64,000 nt of DNA from Paralvinella palmiformis (lineage: Eukaryota > Annelida > Polychaeta > Terebellida > Alvinellidae), in the NCBI GenBank assembly GCA_025642065.1, contig JAODUP010000652.1:174140-238139 (forward strand), read 5' to 3'. The notes beneath the pieces are model-generated. The model worked only from the letters and a program-made list of their open reading frames with translations, had not been told where the DNA came from and did not search any database. The number at the start of each line of letters is the position of its first letter. Positions within the stretch are counted from its first letter, which is position 1. The translations under genes and the position numbers were made by a program. Positions 36,530 to 48,700 of this stretch are shown piece by piece.

Positions 36530-37280
36530 GTAACAGCAGTAGTTGTTGTCCTTGTTGCAGTTGTTATCGCTGCTATTACAATTATCACCAGATACGCAGC
36601 GCCACCTGTGAACCAGTAATACAGTCTAACATCAGCTCGACTGTAAAACTTAACTTCGCTAACTATTTTCAGATTTCCCCCTACGAAGCCCAGTCCTATA
36701 CTCGACGCGTTTATAAACGTTAACAACATATGGCGTTTAGTCAATCGGGTAATCCGATCCGTCAATTATAACCATTATCTGGTTAAGAGATATATTATTC
36801 CCATGACGTTTGTTTTAGCTTACGACGTCATCGGATGACGTCATTTTGACCCGTTTTACGTAATGACACTTATGAGAGCTTCATTTATTCTGGACGAGCA
36901 TTACCAAGTAAATGCGAGTGGGGAGATTCCTGTCTCGTCCGGATTAATAAACAACACCGTTTACGAGAATTGATGAACAACTGGACCTCATTTAGAAGTC
37001 TATGAATCGGTCTGAATGGACAATGTGAGCGACGATCGCATCTCAGAATAAATATACGGTACAACATCGAGATGAAAGCCGAACCCCCCCCCCTCCCATA
37101 TGTTAAGTCCTTGTTCCATTACTTCGTGACTGCTTACGTTATTTGAATGTTAGTTCAAAAGACGTCAGCTTCTTCATCTATTGCCGTTTTCATCGTGATA
37201 ATGGAATATCATTGGTCTTGACGTGATCATGATGATGATCATCATCATCACCTTTCATTGAATCAGTTATATTCGTGAAA
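36530..37280. other. Gene-free stretch with an unexplained minus-strand ORF
   Basis: Less AT-rich than its surroundings. A minus-strand ORF at 36765-36517 has an ordinary-looking composition (HMLLTFINASSIGLGFVGGN, YYWFTGGAAYL) and could be an exon, with a GT after AAYL, but I see no good acceptor and recognise no domain. Confidence 0.3.
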
Positions 37281-37286
37281 CTCTTA

Positions 37287-37369
37287 CAGTCAGAAGCCGT
37301 TAATCCGGACATCGTTTATCCGACATATTATCGTGTGACAAACCTTGTCGGACTAACGAGTTCTGGCTG
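37287..37369. mobile_element. 83-bp pogo/Tigger-like mini-MITE
   Basis: Begins CAGTCAGAAGCCGTTAATCC and ends, inverted, CAGCCAGAACTCGTTAGTCC; TA dinucleotides flank both ends (37285-37286 and 37370-37371). It is essentially two termini of the 18071-18762 element joined by deletion of the interior. Confidence 0.8.
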
Positions 37370-37693
37370 TATTTGAAAATTTGCTAAATTTCCATCAACT
37401 AGTCCTCAAACTGTCGTCAGTACTCTTTCAGATGTATACGGTAACTTACCAGAGAGGATTGATGACACGAATGGGTGATTAGTGTAATGGCAAATCGTAT
37501 ACACTGAAGCTCTATTTGCAATAAATGCGGATAACCGTCGCCAAATAACGCTCTATGCGCATCACGCTTTCATCTTTTATTGTTGTCACACCTCTAACAT
37601 GAATGCGTTTTCGTTGATCAATATCGGGTGGTTCGTAGAAACATTTATAAACAACACTCTATTTCTCATATTATCTGATATTTTCAAGGGAAG

Positions 37694-37698
<5 letters not shown>

Positions 37699-37742
<44 letters not shown>
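37699..37742. repeat. (AAT)n microsatellite
   Basis: About 14 AAT units; an ORF (37599-37922) crossing it reads poly-Ile and is not supported as a gene. Confidence 0.93.
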
Positions 37743-38021
37743 TGGAAACAGGAGCTACCCGAAGGCGCTGTGCAATGCCCTCAAATAACATATTTGAAGG
37801 AGAAAAAAAACGTATTTATCGGTGAAAGCAACCTTGAACACGTCGGATTTTATATCGGATTTAAAGTTTTCAGGAGACGACGTATTTCTAATATTGTTAT
37901 ATTATTAACTCTTATTTGGTAGTTTTTTCAGTGTGCGATGGAACTATGGAATAATTTATGCAATAACTATTTTAATGGCGTTTATTTTCTTTCATTATTT
38001 TGAAAAGACGACTATTACATA

Positions 38022-38240
38022 TATAAGATCCTCATAATTACTTATACGTAAGATAATATAATTAACATATGTAAAATCCTCATAATTACTTATACGTAAG
38101 ATAATATAATTAACATATGTAGAATTCTCATAATTACTTATACGTAAGATAATATAATTAACATATGTAGAATCCTCATAATTACTTATACGTAAGATAA
38201 TATAATTAACACATGCGAGATCCTCATAATTACTTATACG
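38022..38240. repeat. 48-bp tandem repeat, 4.5 copies
   Basis: CTCATAATTACTTATACGTA begins at 38031, 38079, 38127, 38175 and 38223, an exact 48-base period. Units carry few substitutions, so the array is recent. Confidence 0.95.
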
Positions 38241-38674
38241 GCGAGGCTTGGATGAGTTGTTTGATTGACAGATCGTGGTTTGAGACGTTATTGACTATTG
38301 TCGTGTCTGAATATTGCCTGGACAATCAGTAGAGGAGATCTATGTGACACAGACACTGTGTAAATCTCGCCGTTGTAACAGCTTCTATTATTTATATTTG
38401 TCAGTGACATTGAGGTACTGACTAGTTGTGGTGGTAGGACATTTACACGCACCCTTCCTTCCTCGACTTACTGACGTATAATTGTTTTATCGTGTTTAAG
38501 GCTGACGGTTGATGTCGCTGGGGATATAAATTACAGGCGAGAAATAAATATTGAATATGTATACGATGATCGGTCCACAACATCCATCTCCAGCTTACTA
38601 TCAGCTAATAGACGAACGCTCTGTTGGTTTATTATTGAATTTATTACAGACTTTTATGAATAAACTGACAATAT

Positions 38675-38714
<40 letters not shown>

Positions 38715-38832
38715 GCACATTTTCGACTGATTAAACCATGATTAGACTTTTCTGTCAAGTTCATCTAACTGTTTGTTTATAGGTTTTGTTGCTATTGATA
38801 CAAGTGGTTTAAATAAGTATAAATAAGAGTTC

Positions 38833-38835
<3 letters not shown>

Positions 38836-38888
<53 letters not shown>
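38836..38888. repeat. (AT)n microsatellite
   Basis: Uninterrupted AT/TA tract; a second, shorter one lies at 38680-38710. Confidence 0.95.
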
Positions 38889-38890
<2 letters not shown>

Positions 38891-39302
38891 ATCCAGAATA
38901 AATAACCGTGGCGACATTTGGATCATAGAAATGCCTATCACTCATTCATGTGTGCCACTTTTCTTAGACTTTTTGCCTATTTCTTTCTTAACTTTTTATT
39001 ACAGTTAATATGTCTTCATTAATGACTTGTAGCCCTTAGCTTTTTCACTTATATTTTACAGAATCCCATCCCTTCACTTTAGTCTCTTAGAGCAATAACA
39101 AGTGTAAAGTGTAATTTTAGGAAGTGCACAAAACCAACGGCCCCAAAATACGAGACAAATTAATTTGGATATGCATGAATACCAGAAAGTGCAGAAATCT
39201 GGATAAGAAGCTCACTTGTGCTAAAAATCTAACATTGTATTTTGAGGTTCGTCTCGCCATTAGACTAATGCGTAACACGACTAATAAAACATGTATTTCA
39301 TT

Positions 39303-40852
39303 TTACGGCCAGTTACAACTCTGTCGATCTGGATAAAATATCAATCCGTCCGCACATATATTATCTATGCATAAGCTTCCTATGGGGGTTCCGCAGTCTA
39401 TGTATTTGGATGTATCGGTGGTCGCTATGAAGCGGTCAGTGGCACCGTCGCAAACTCCTCCACAGTTCTGGATACCTGGTAATCGAAAAGGAACATCATT
39501 GGTGTGGCTTCAGATTTGTTTGTTTGTTTTTAAATTAATCATAATGGGTACAATTTTATCTAAAACGTTAGGGCTCAGTGAAATACTCCGATCACAGGTC
39601 TGGTCGTGCAGTTGTAGGGTTACCTGAATACTTTGGAAAGGATATATTTAAATAGATTGGATGCAAGTTTCAGTATTTTCTACTTACATGTGTTCTGGGT
39701 CTCATCGAAGATCATTCCCTCAGTGCAGTGCAAGATCAGGCACGGTTTACCTGGAGTACCACAGTCTATGTACTTATTAGTGTCTTCTGGGATGGCGATG
39801 AATCGTCTTGTAGCGTTTGTACACGGATTACTGGCGCAGTGGTCGATATTTTTGCGTAACCCTGCAATTTGAAGGAGGAAATTATCGTTGATGGCATCCC
39901 GATGTTTGCTACCACTACAGATTCATGGCTTAAGAATTGTGGGTTGTACTCCATAAACGTATTTATTTATGGTAGACATAATGTACGCGTTCCCGAAATT
40001 CGGCAATGAAATATATTTTGAAAGGTACTGAAATACTAAAATCAATGCATTAATCTCGCCATTAAGATAATATTCATTTACAATACGGTGCTGCAACCAC
40101 ACTTGATTGTTCGTGTCCTAGTTATAGGGCGAACCTCAGGAACTGGAAGAAATCACAACTTCAGGGGACGCAGAATAAAATCAACCGACCCACCGTTGGA
40201 ACTACAGGCAAGTATTATCGATGCTGGAAATTATGACTTTAAAAATAAAGCTGTTTACAATACCACATAAAACATCTGCTTTTAACGTATCGCCAAGTTC
40301 GGAGCGCCTCCGTGGCTTAACTGGTAGCGCGGTTGGCCATATATTTATAGAACCTAGGTTCAAAACCCTGCCAGGCTATATCAGAAGGGTGGTTCATCTT
40401 TCGCATCATTATCATTCCAGGTCGGCAGCCCATTTAGCTTATCATGGGTAAATAAGTGGCCTTAAAACAGCATCATATATATGTACATTCACCACCAAGT
40501 TTGTATGAAGTTCTACTTCTAGAAAATACTCACTTATTCCAAAATTTGAATAAAACAGGTAATTGGCTTCATCAACGGTAGCGCATCCCTCGATGATCTT
40601 AGGGATTAACTGGCATCTGCCGAAAACGTCCGCTTCGCCACCCTTCCTTAAGTTAAATCCTTCGGCTTCGACCATCGTAGCCAGCGTTGCGCAGCCTATG
40701 TCGGTCATTTTATCGGCCATCCACGTCTGATTCTCCGAACACCGAAAGCCCCGGAACAAGGTGAAGTTCGCCGACCTCGTCTCCTGGAGAGTCGGCTCGA
40801 AGAAGAAGACCTGCAGGAATACGGCCACAATGTGAGCCGTGACGATGGCCAT
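39303..40852 (-). CDS. Secreted Cys-rich protein: N-terminal module plus two CBM14-like KYIDCG modules (complete, 3 exons)
   Basis: Exons on the minus strand: 40852-40534 (ATG), 39861-39688 and 39475-39303 (TAA). Donors are GTGAGT and GTAAGT, acceptors TTGCAG and TACCAG, both introns phase 1. The product is 221 residues. Residues 1-28 form a signal peptide (MAIVTAHIVAVFLQVFFFEP). The first module has WMADKMTDIGCATLA, EGFNLRK, FGRCQLI and NYLFYSN. The second is CASNPCTNATRRFIAIPEDT, NKYIDCGTPG, then C...HCTEGMIFDETQNTC. The third is NCGGVCDGATDRFIATTDTS, KYIDCG, then C...ICADGLIFYPDRQSCNWP. The C-x-C..KY..C..C..GLIF...C spacing resembles type-2 chitin-binding (CBM14/peritrophin) domains, which suggests an extracellular, possibly matrix-binding role; binding is not shown. 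Each module is one exon. A SINE sits in intron 1. AATAAA on the minus strand near 39000 is a possible polyA signal. The ATG was chosen because the signal peptide follows it directly. Confidence 0.8.
40301..40476 (+). mobile_element. tRNA-derived SINE (family S1) in intron 1 of the minus-strand secreted-protein gene
   Basis: GCGCCTCCGTGGCTTAACTG, TGGTAGCGCGG, B box-like GGTTCAAAACCC, then CCCATTTAGCTTATCATGG and AAGTGGCCTTAAAACAGCAT. It is antisense to the host gene. Confidence 0.83.
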
Positions 40853-41067
40853 TTGTCGAGAACAAAAGAATCTGCCCAAATCGGGCCGTTGTGGTACGAC
40901 GATGTGTTCCGTTCGGCATCCGCCGACCAGGTGAGTCGAAGTTGATTGGATGTGACGTCTTCCTATCAGTCACCGGCTCCATCTGACGTCGAAGAGACAA
41001 ACGGGTAAAGATCAATCATCCACTGACACTACAATGATTCGTCAGGAAGCTATTAGAGGCCTCTCAC

Positions 41068-41102
<35 letters not shown>
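41068..41102. repeat. (CT)n microsatellite
   Basis: (CT)n about 200 bases upstream of the start codon of the minus-strand gene, so it is (AG)n on the sense strand of its promoter region. Confidence 0.9.
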
Positions 41103-41104
<2 letters not shown>

Positions 41105-41935
41105 GTGGAGGATCCCAGCGGCGTGTTTGTTTGTTATCGAGTCTTTTTATGTTGAACAGTGAAATGGATTCGCCGGCTTTATTATAATAATGATGGATCA
41201 TAACTAGGTAACTGTAGTTCCTAGCAAAGAAGAAAGAGATGCAGGTGCGTAAATGGTCTCATAATAAGCTGCAGTACTCGATCAATATCATACAATCTCA
41301 ACCAGTTTGCGTTATTTAGAGATCTGGTTTTGATTGGTTGTAATAATTTCCTTGTATTTTCAATATAATAGCTATTGATGTACACCGATTGATTAGTTGA
41401 TCGCTAACCTGCGATGTCTAATCCATCGATATACAGATATAACTTCAACTGACTTCTGTAGATGTATAATGTTCGGTCGGCGAACGAAAGATATTGGTTG
41501 ATTTATGGTATATGTTATTAATGGGTTCAAGGGGTAAAAACAATTGCTTATGTAAGAAGATGAATTATATCGAGCAACCAGTTGATTATATTGGTGTTGG
41601 GATGAAATTCAGAAACGACCACATCTATTTTTCAATTGATATTTTAGCATCTTGGTGCATGGATTCACCTTGTATAATAGTTACCTAACTTGCTAAAATG
41701 TTGAGCTTTCCGTTCCTTCTGTCCCACATGTGTGTGGTATTTACGATATAAATTGTATGCTATTATGTGGCTATCTGCTGGGTAGCATAATACATTCATA
41801 GTCATTAAATATATCGATGTAAAATATGTTTATTTTTAAAGCCTCATTATATTGGAATTGACGTTATATTATATACATGTAAATAAATATTTGTTTGGTT
41901 TGTAATTTTGATCTTTACAAATATCTTAAATCTGG
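41103..41935. other. Upstream region of the minus-strand secreted-protein gene
   Basis: No gene or repeat recognised; a 64-codon ORF at 41494-41688 has no supporting feature. Confidence 0.4.
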
Positions 41936-41937
41936 CT

Positions 41938-42050
41938 GTCTTACGGCCACTCTTGTACACAAGATTGGCTAAGTGGACCAATCGACCTCCAATGGTACTG
42001 AGGCGAAGTGATAGATGAAACATCCGTCTGACATAGACCGGCTAGGGTTT
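41938..42050 (-). mobile_element. Fragment of SINE family S1
   Basis: Plus strand: CTTACGGCCACTCTTGTACA, CCAATCGACCTCCAATGG, AAGTGATAGATGAAAC, GGCTAGGGTTTGA; truncated before the A box. (ATT)n follows at 42163-42205. Confidence 0.7.
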
Positions 42051-42160
42051 GATTTATAGCTTCTTTAAATACCTAAGACGAACTTTTGTAAAGTTATATA
42101 ATTTAGCTATAAAGTGGGTTCGAACGATATATGTCTGTAAGTTCCCGTTTAATAAACCCA

Positions 42161-42202
<42 letters not shown>

Positions 42203-42849
42203 CATCATCATCATCATCATTATCAGTAATTATATTTATTAGTAGTAGTTATTTATTATTATTATTATTAGGATTTAAAAAAAAAGGGGAATAAGGGGTT
42301 CTGTTCCCAATATATATATTTGTATTAAAACATCTTTAAAACATCTTTAGCCTAGATAAACTAATATCTGCAGCTTTCACATACAGAACATTCAAATTTA
42401 AATGGAAAAAATAAATCCGTGGCCTAATATCAACGATATGGCCTCTTATTATCGAACGGGATGAATGAATGGCAAATTAAATAATATATCGCTGGCTAAT
42501 TTACTTAAATTAAATGAACCATAATGGGTTTTCTCCCTCTCATAATATCGGAATTATGTAGTTCTAGATGGGAAAGCTGTTTAATGAAAACATTTGTCTT
42601 TTGCCCCTACTGTAATATTGCTAAAATAGCTATTAATAATGGCGTACTAGATATAGGTAGAACATTTATAAAATATATATATATAACTCCTTAGATGTTG
42701 TCGTAGCAAGAAAGTAAACAAGGACAAAACAAAACAATTGTGACAAATTTCAACTGAATTTAAATTCTACTTTTTAGAATCTGATAAAAACAGACAAAAA
42801 TTGACGAAGCAAGACAGATTTAATTATTATAGGTACATCCAGACAACGC

Positions 42850-43451
42850 ACCAAACCTATTCGTTTCTTCCCTATGCCCATCCTTAATCACAGCATCATA
42901 CCATCAGACACTGTACATAATATTGGTGTTATATTTAATAGCGATTTTAATGTCAGAAAACATATTTCTCTGACACGTCGCAGCTGTTTCTACAATATTC
43001 GTGACCGTCGCCGTATTCGTAGTTATATTTCTCTTTCAGTCGCTATACCCATTGCTATAGCACTCATTACTAATATGCTTGGTTACTGCAACTCCCATCT
43101 TTATAACAATGCATCTAAGGATATTCAAAAACGTCAGTGTGTTCATAACTGCTTAGCTAGGGTTGTCATACGGTTAACTCGGTTTTCTCATTCTCTCCCA
43201 CTCGTGAATTCACTTCACTGGCTCCCTTTTCAATCTCGCCTCATTTTCAAACTCTGCACTATTGCCTATCAAATCCTTTCTTCCGGAGAACCTTCGTATC
43301 TATTTTCCATACTTTCATCTAGTTTTCACTTTCGGATTATTTGTTGGTTTAATTTGGATTGTACCTTGACTATGAGATGGTCCAACCAATGTATTAGGTG
43401 CTTCACTGAGCTCGATTCTTTTTGAGGATATTGGCACTATAGAGGTTTGTA

Positions 43452-43496
<45 letters not shown>

Positions 43497-43500
43497 TAAT
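42850..43500 (+). mobile_element. CR1-like family B, 5'-truncated copy with a 183-codon open RT segment
   Basis: 42874-43425 stays open for 183 codons: VHNIGVIFNSDFNVRKHISL, RRIRSYISLSVA, ALITNMLGYCNSHLYN, VHNCLARVV, LVNSLHWLPFQSRLIFKLCT. This is the RT C-terminal region. Near residue 155 a deletion removes the LR.SG.HLL..P segment that the 29345 copy retains. The element ends TTGAGGATATTGGCACTATA and (ATT)n. It starts inside the RT, so it cannot be autonomous. Confidence 0.87.
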
Positions 43501-44133
43501 AATATTATTATTATTATTATTTCATATTCTGCCTCAATGGTTAAGGACGAGAAAACACGTGAATGACTGACTGTGTATGATTAAGATTAAAACTCTCGGA
43601 GAAACATAAACAGAGCGTTGCTGCATTACAACAATTAGATTTATCAACAGTCATTATGGTTCAAATCTGGATTAACAGATTGAAATCATGCACATATCCC
43701 ATTTTAGTCATAACGTAACGTTTGTTTTAACTAACCGAACATATGGAATAATGGGGAATTAAAAGTTTGGCTCATCTATTAAAATATACATTTAAGAAAG
43801 CATACACTACTGTAAACAATGTGTAGGAGAGGTTGGGACCGAAACCTGCTCTAAAAATAACCATCACAGGTATCTGATAAATACGAGAAGTGAGCCTCTT
43901 GAGTTATGTGCACTTCTACTAATGTAAGCACAAGAAAAAGACTCGTTTGAACCATATTTAGACGATTATGAATGTATTCCACTTAATAGGATAAATAAAA
44001 AGGTTTATACAGCCAACACAATTTGGCAATAATAATTCAGAGCATTCGAGAATCCAGAAAGCCAAATATACTCATGCTTGTATCCATGGCAACGATCGAG
44101 TACAAAAATGGATAATGTATAAATCTGGTTTAC

Positions 44134-44256
44134 CTGTGGTTCGATTAACCTCTTTTACAATATGGATTACCGTACTTTCATACACATCAGCAGCTTTCAT
44201 TCCGAAATAATAATATTTACCCATTAATGTTTCACCAACAACCATACAGCTCGTCA
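44134..44256 (-). other. Candidate phase 1-1 exon of an unidentified protein
   Basis: On the minus strand a CAG acceptor precedes 44256, and an ACAG/GTAAACC donor follows 44134. The open 41-codon segment includes TSCMVVGETLMGKYYYFGMK and ESTVIHIVKEVNRTT. Two nucleotides before the first codon and one after the last make it a phase 1-1 exon, like the module exons of the two secreted-protein genes. Its second half (VIHIVK.V) and downstream intron sequence (GATCGTTGCCATGGATAC) recur, degraded, at 49955-50075 (-) and 62190-62330 (+). I do not recognise the domain. It could be an exon or a decayed repeat. Confidence 0.35.
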
Positions 44257-44423
44257 CTGATTTGATTCACAGTGAAAAAGTTTTCGTGCATAATGATACC
44301 TAACTAATACTTTATCATAATTTATGGGCGACTTTAAAACTAGGCATCTAAATAAATACTTTTCTATTTACTGAAGTATTGATCAGTTAAATAAGCGGGT
44401 GGCTATATTCAAAGGAAACGATT

Positions 44424-44427
<4 letters not shown>

Positions 44428-44482
<55 letters not shown>
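44428..44482. repeat. (AT)n microsatellite
   Basis: Pure AT tract of about 55 bases; (GT)n follows at 44659-44692. Confidence 0.95.
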
Positions 44483-44485
<3 letters not shown>

Positions 44486-44657
44486 TGTAGGTGACAGGAT
44501 AGAATAACAATGTAGTTTATATCCGTGGGGTAATTAATTACCCGTCAAATGAATAGAAGTAACTAAATCTGATAAACTAATTTCAGAAAGAAGTAGCCCC
44601 CAACAAATGTACGAAAATTCAAATTGGTGTTCAAAGCCCCAAATCTGACAACTCGTC

Positions 44658-44695
<38 letters not shown>

Positions 44696-44700
44696 TATGA

Positions 44701-44880
44701 TGATGATGGTGATTGGTGTGTTATGGCCACTTTTATGCTAAATGGGCCGAGCGACTTCCAAAGGCAATGAGGCGAAGTCAAAGATGAAACAACCTTCAGA
44801 TATGCCTATGCCGAGATTCGAATGCGGATGTTTTTGTATTCTGTTGTCCAACACGCTATCGCTAGACGACGGAGGGGCCC
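44701..44880 (-). mobile_element. tRNA-derived SINE (family S1)
   Basis: Plus strand: GTGTTATGGCCACTTTTATG, AAATGGGCCGAGCGACTTCC, inverted B box GATTCGAATG, inverted A box CTATCGCTAGACGACGGAGG. Flanked on both sides by (GT)n, as if inserted into the microsatellite. Confidence 0.82.
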
Positions 44881-45115
44881 TGTCTGTTTGTGTGTGTGTG
44901 TGTGTGTGATCTATTTTATAGAAAGAAGCAGCTCAATTCGATATTGCTAGTTTTCTTCATGTGCCTTAGGATATAACATACAAGACAAGAATTGTTCCAC
45001 ATAAGGACTGCGACATGTACCTAACCCCCTGAACCAATCATAGATGACATGGTACGACAACCTCACATTTACATATAGAAACTACGGACTACTCAGAGAA
45101 ACCCCGTACGACACA

Positions 45116-45538
45116 ATGATAATTTCTAAACTTCTGACAGGCATATTCATGATAAGGTTGCTATCGTATCACACGGAACAAGCGACACAATCGGCGAGTT
45201 ATTTTCTGAAACGTGGAGTAAAGCGGAAATGGCGGATACGGAATATATTTGGTGGGCCGTTATACACAGAGCTCCCGGATTTACATTGTGGACGAAATCG
45301 GATGGGGACGAATTGATCGGGTTCTGTCTGCTAATAAAGACAGTAGATCAAAATGCCGTATTGTCAACAAACGGCTACTTATGACTGTTTATTAGTAAGT
45401 TGTTTATGTGTTCATTTCAGAATAAATTGAGCAATAGTTTAGAAACAACAAGGCGATAACTATAATGAAAGGATTATTATATATTCCCATATACGTCTTA
45501 CGTACTGGGAAATATCACCGGAAGTCATGACACTACCA
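45116..45538 (+). pseudogene. Broken duplicate of exons 1-2 of the secreted-protein gene at 52975
   Basis: 45116-45394 matches exon 1 of the 52975 gene nearly base for base (AAGCGACACAATCGGCGAGT, AACGTGGAGTAAAGCGGAAA). A 28-base segment is missing after 45201, which shifts the frame, and an in-frame TGA occurs in GGCTACTTATGA. The donor TTA/GTAAGT is kept. Exon 2 survives only as a shortened ACTGGGAAATATCACCGGAA, then CATGACACTACCA/GTAAGT at 45504-45538. The upstream flank (GGATATAACATACAAGACAA) is duplicated too, so this was a genomic duplication, not a retrocopy: the intron is present. Confidence 0.85.
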
Positions 45539-45612
45539 GTAAGTAATTTCATACAATCTATTTACGTTTAACATTCAAATCTTAACTTTTAAACTTTGAA
45601 TATATATATACT

Positions 45613-46180
45613 CAGTCAGAATCCATTAATCCGACAAGGTTTGTCACATGATAATATGTCGATATATATAAACGTGAATGTCGCCATATCGAGTCCGTGA
45701 CATACCGGTAGTCTGTGTCACACATTTTTAAATCATAAAGCTATAGATCTGTATTTAAACCAATATTCAATATCGGTGCGCAAGATATGGAATGGTACTG
45801 ATCATTTTGATGTTTCTTAATTACAGACACTATAAAGAAATAATCTTTTCACTTTGTCCATCAGATTAACTTACGATCTGCTCATTGGAAAAATCACATA
45901 TTTGTGTTTTTAATTAGTGTTGATTGATTATGATTGGCTATTAGATAGCCACAGGCAATGGAAGCATCGATGTCGGTGTGTATGGTCAAGAACGATTGTA
46001 ATTAGTTACAATATAGCAATTAACGCGTGTGGGCAGGTTAATGAACCATTACTGACAACATGTTGGTGTGTCTTGCATGAGTGAACTTGCGGAAATATTT
46101 GGCAACATTTTCGTGTTGTCAGATTATCGAAGTCATTTTACATTGAAATGTCGCATTCTGTTGGCGAAATTAAGTGTCGG
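45613..46180. mobile_element. pogo/Tigger-like non-autonomous element, copy inverted relative to 18071
   Basis: CAGTCAGAATCCATTAATCC at the left end, followed by GACAAGGTTTGTCACATGAT. The remainder runs as the reverse complement of 18180-18762 (GATAGCCACAGGCAATGGAA, GGGCAGGTTAATGAACCATT, TCGTGTTGTCAGATTATCGA). The far end is lost near 46180. Confidence 0.75.
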
Positions 46181-46270
46181 AGTCGGAAAGGTCATCACCG
46201 ACATCACCAACATCATAGTCGCAATCAGAGCGAACCCATAGATAAACAAACAACTCAACACAGACATTCG

Positions 46271-46272
<2 letters not shown>

Positions 46273-46314
<42 letters not shown>
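46273..46314. repeat. (AT)n microsatellite
   Basis: Pure TA tract; the Tyr-Ile repeat ORF crossing it is an artefact. Confidence 0.95.
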
Positions 46315-46319
<5 letters not shown>

Positions 46320-46854
46320 AAAGAAAGCTTAAACTGCCTGAAAATCTCTCTATCTGTCTGTCTGTCCACCTGTCTGTCTCTGTCTGTGTGCCCGTCGGTC
46401 TGCCAATGACTGTTATTGATATGGTCTTCAGTCGATGAATAAAAAAGAGATGGTTGAATAACTGAAAATATTTTAGGGCAGATAAAATATAAATTTTGTG
46501 AGAAAATTAACTGTTATGCGGAAACAGTTGATAAAGTCAGTTTTGGAATGATTTTGCCAAACCCCCTACAAATGGGGTTTTTTTAGAATTGGATTTTTCA
46601 ATTCATAGTTTAGTCATCTTGGTGTGTGGCTTGACTTTGTAAAATATTTGTTAAACTTACTAAACTTTCTAGCTATCCAATTGTTCGTTTCCATATGTAT
46701 ATGGTTTTTAAATGTTTTCTAATGATATAAAGTGCATGTTAAATTTGGTCTAGATGTTATTTGTGTGATATTATTTATATTTATAAACAAATATTTAGAT
46801 GTAAGATGTGTTTATTTAAAAATCTTCATTGATATACATAGACGATATGTACAC

Positions 46855-48700
46855 TGTAAGTGGATCGTTTAAAACGGCTAGTTGTCGATAATGATAGATT
46901 ATATGGTGTGCAGTTTATATCAGATATCGAATTACCGTTAACAATTGTTGGCGTATACTTGCCTTATTACAAAGGGACTTCTGAACAAATCAAACGATAC
47001 AGGTGAAATCCTGGATATATTGCAATCAATACTAGACACGATGTAATCGTGTGGGACATGAACACAGATATCACAGCAACTTGATTTAACAAGATAATGG
47101 CATAGATCACATTCTTTCAACACAAACATTTACATGCTACATGCCGTCTCGATTAACACTGATCTTAATCTGATCAAATTCTCAATTGACCGGACTATGA
47201 ACAACATATTTTTAACGGCAGATTCACGTCTTATTTTGGTTCATATATTTGGGTCAAGATTTTATGACACGTTTCCTGGCATATATCAGCCAATTTTAGA
47301 TGTCACCGATAATAATAATGATCACTATACTATAGGTATATATAGTGTGAGATAAATTCAATCGGATGATATCTCTAGTAATGAATCATATGTTCGTTAT
47401 GATTTACCAAGTTATCCCAGAATTGATTTGTCCAATAACGACATGTGTACGCTATATCATGATCGTGCATTTAAACTATTACCACAGTTAGCATCATGAT
47501 ACCATTAGTACCCAACTTGATGCCGAGTCTACGATTAACACTATATTTCACCAACTTAGCCAAGAAATCTCACTACAAAGGTCAATTTAAATCTAATTGC
47601 TGGTCGAATAAGAAAAGTGTACTCATGCAAGGCAGTCATCGCTTCTGATTCCATATCGGGATGCCATGTGACCGGTCACGTGACGGTCATCTACGAGGCT
47701 GCTAGAAGTCTACAACGGAGGCGTACAGAGTCACGTGTTATGGGGCAAGTAATATCCAGTATCCAACAAGCCGCACACGAGTTTATTCTATATAGGTCAA
47801 AACGTGACCTCGTTACGGGTATTAAACTAGGCAGCTCTTCAACTGATGACGTATGTACTGATATTGTCTGAGCGGTGAATGGCAAGTGCACACCCCTCCG
47901 AAATACAGTGTGTAATAATGTAATAGTGGAGACTATGTTTCTTAAGTACATATACAAACTTTGATTTGGATGTTCCCTGGAATTTCTCACTGAAGATTGA
48001 TGTTTACTGTTGGTTCGGAGCTGTGCCTACCATCTTTGGGAAGGACATTCTCATTCCGTCTTTGAAGAAGCCTCCACTGGACCCTTCTATACCACATCAT
48101 TATAGACTAATCACGATTTCGTCAACACGATTTCGGAAATCTTTGAACTGGGCATAGTTGATCTTGTTGATTTCCACGAGTTCAGTGAGTTGATATGGTT
48201 TTATCCCTATAGATAACCGAGATGACATCTTCTCTAGCAAGTGATGCTATATCGCACATTGTCCCCGTCATGGATCTGCCGTTTTTATGCGTAGTCTTGA
48301 TGCAGAAGGTGCGTTTGTTGCAATACCAAATCCTTTGTTGTTTTTCATAACCATGAACACTGTTCCAGACCACTACTAGAAGATACTTATTCATTACGAA
48401 ATGCTCTCCTTGCAGAGTTAAGTGGCATGATAAATTAGATAAGTTGACCAAAATCTCTAGGGGGACTGAGAAAGGGAATTTGTCATCACTCTGGGTTTTT
48501 AGCCTTTTTTCTGTTATCTCGTTACGCGCGAATACTAGTGAGGGATTGAGTTTTGACGGGTTTGGTGCTTTCTGCTATGCAAATGATTTGCTAGTTACAA
48601 GTCGAACAGCTACCACCCTTCAATGTCTCGTCAGTGTTACAAACAAATATATAATTAACCATGGGCTGAGATTTAAACCCGTAAATTGTATGTCGTATAT
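46855..48700 (+). mobile_element. Non-LTR retrotransposon (family E), degraded copy 1: endonuclease to RT palm
   Basis: The + strand reads NDRLYGVQFISDIELPLTI, VGVYLPYYKGTSEQIKRYR and a WDMNTDI-like block (endonuclease). A linker follows with SWWNKE-like, YEAARSLQRRRTESRVMGQ and SSIQQAAHEF-like text. Then come VPTIFGKDILIPSLKKPPLD and PHHYRLITISSTRFRKSLN (RT N-terminus), an RGTEKGNLSSLWVFSLF block, and FGAFCYANDLLVTSRTATTL, where the YADD box is changed to YAND. Frame breaks throughout: inactive. Confidence 0.83.

Noticed and set aside
36517..36765. Minus-strand ORF with YYWFTGGAAYL as an exon
   Set aside because: The composition looks coding-like and a GT follows, but there is no credible acceptor or neighbouring exon; kept only as a remark.
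40710..41015. 101-codon minus-strand ORF overlapping exon 1 of the secreted-protein gene
   Set aside because: It is an out-of-frame shadow of the signal-peptide exon, which has the splice-site and homology support.
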